15,827 nt of DNA. Source: CAZXDS01 sp964639525 (lineage in GTDB: Bacteria > Bacteroidota > Ignavibacteria > Ignavibacteriales > Melioribacteraceae). A program made the position numbers and the translations under genes. The DNA lies in the NCBI GenBank assembly GCA_964639525.1, contig CAZXDS010000064.1:1-15827 (forward strand), written 5' to 3'. Below the pieces are notes generated by a model. That model saw only the letters and a program-made list of their open reading frames with translations. It was not told the origin of the DNA and ran no database searches. Shown piece after piece: positions 15,784 to 15,827 of the stretch (position 1 is the stretch's first letter; every line of letters starts with the position of its first letter).

Positions 15784-15825
15784 ACATAAAAAAGAAAGAG
15801 CAAAATTGCTCTTTCTTTTTTATGT
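15784..15825. terminator. Perfect bidirectional terminator hairpin
   Basis: A perfect 20-bp stem with a 2-nt AA centre is built around GAAAGAGCAA/TTGCTCTTTC. It is flanked by A6 on the left arm and T6 on the right arm, so it reads as a rho-independent terminator on both strands. It lies only 28 nt upstream of the TTG start of the sigma gene. It therefore probably ends the transcript of a gene beyond the right edge; on the minus strand it separates that gene from the sigma operon or attenuates read-through into it. Confidence 0.85.
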
Positions 15826-15827
15826 AG

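Overview
The window is AT-rich bacterial DNA that looks like a member of the Ignavibacteria/Bacteroidota-Chlorobi lineage. The strongest clue is a secreted protein whose C-terminus carries a classic type IX secretion (T9SS) sorting domain of the YPNPFNPTTTIKFSL type. Typical Gram-negative envelope machinery (TolC, membrane fusion protein, MacB-type permeases), non-electrogenic NADH dehydrogenase and AT-rich codon use fit the same group. The assignment is by inference; there is no rRNA or other marker gene in the window.

Layout. (1) 127-6018, minus strand: a tightly packed five-gene tripartite efflux operon transcribed in the order TolC-like outer-membrane channel, HlyD/MacA-like fusion protein, MacB/LolD-like ATPase, and two paralogous FtsX/MacB-type permeases. 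Gaps are 2, 4 and 10 nt, and the last junction is a TAATG stop-start overlap. (2) 6019-7759: a loose region holding a hotdog-fold thioesterase and two previously unlabelled transposase 5'-fragments, one per strand, from two different DDE families. (3) 7760-9040, plus strand: a single-gene type II NADH dehydrogenase. (4) 9041-9194: a short convergent spacer rich in inverted repeats. (5) 9195-15755, minus strand: a four-gene cluster in the order ECF sigma factor, membrane anti-sigma factor with a zinc-binding HxxxCxxC motif and a TPR-like C-terminal domain, a 1116-residue TPR-CHAT protease, and a T9SS-secreted multi-domain protein. A perfect 20-bp terminator hairpin lies just upstream of the sigma gene.

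How the genes work together. The efflux operon encodes all layers of a MacAB-TolC-like exporter. The second operon is the most interesting part. An ECF sigma/anti-sigma pair is joined to a caspase-like CHAT peptidase with both the catalytic His and Cys in place. From its signal peptide and C-terminal anchor, this peptidase is predicted to sit on the same (periplasmic) side of the membrane as the TPR domain of the anti-sigma. This suggests a protease-controlled sigma switch, with a surface protein as output or as sensor. It recalls, in a non-CRISPR setting, the TPR-CHAT/sigma-factor link known from type III-E CRISPR (Craspase). That functional model is inference.

Traces of mobile elements (an IS200/IS605-like hairpin at the left edge and the two transposase fragments) show that the left half has been a site of repeated insertion and decay. 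No tRNA, rRNA, CRISPR array or intact mobile element was seen.
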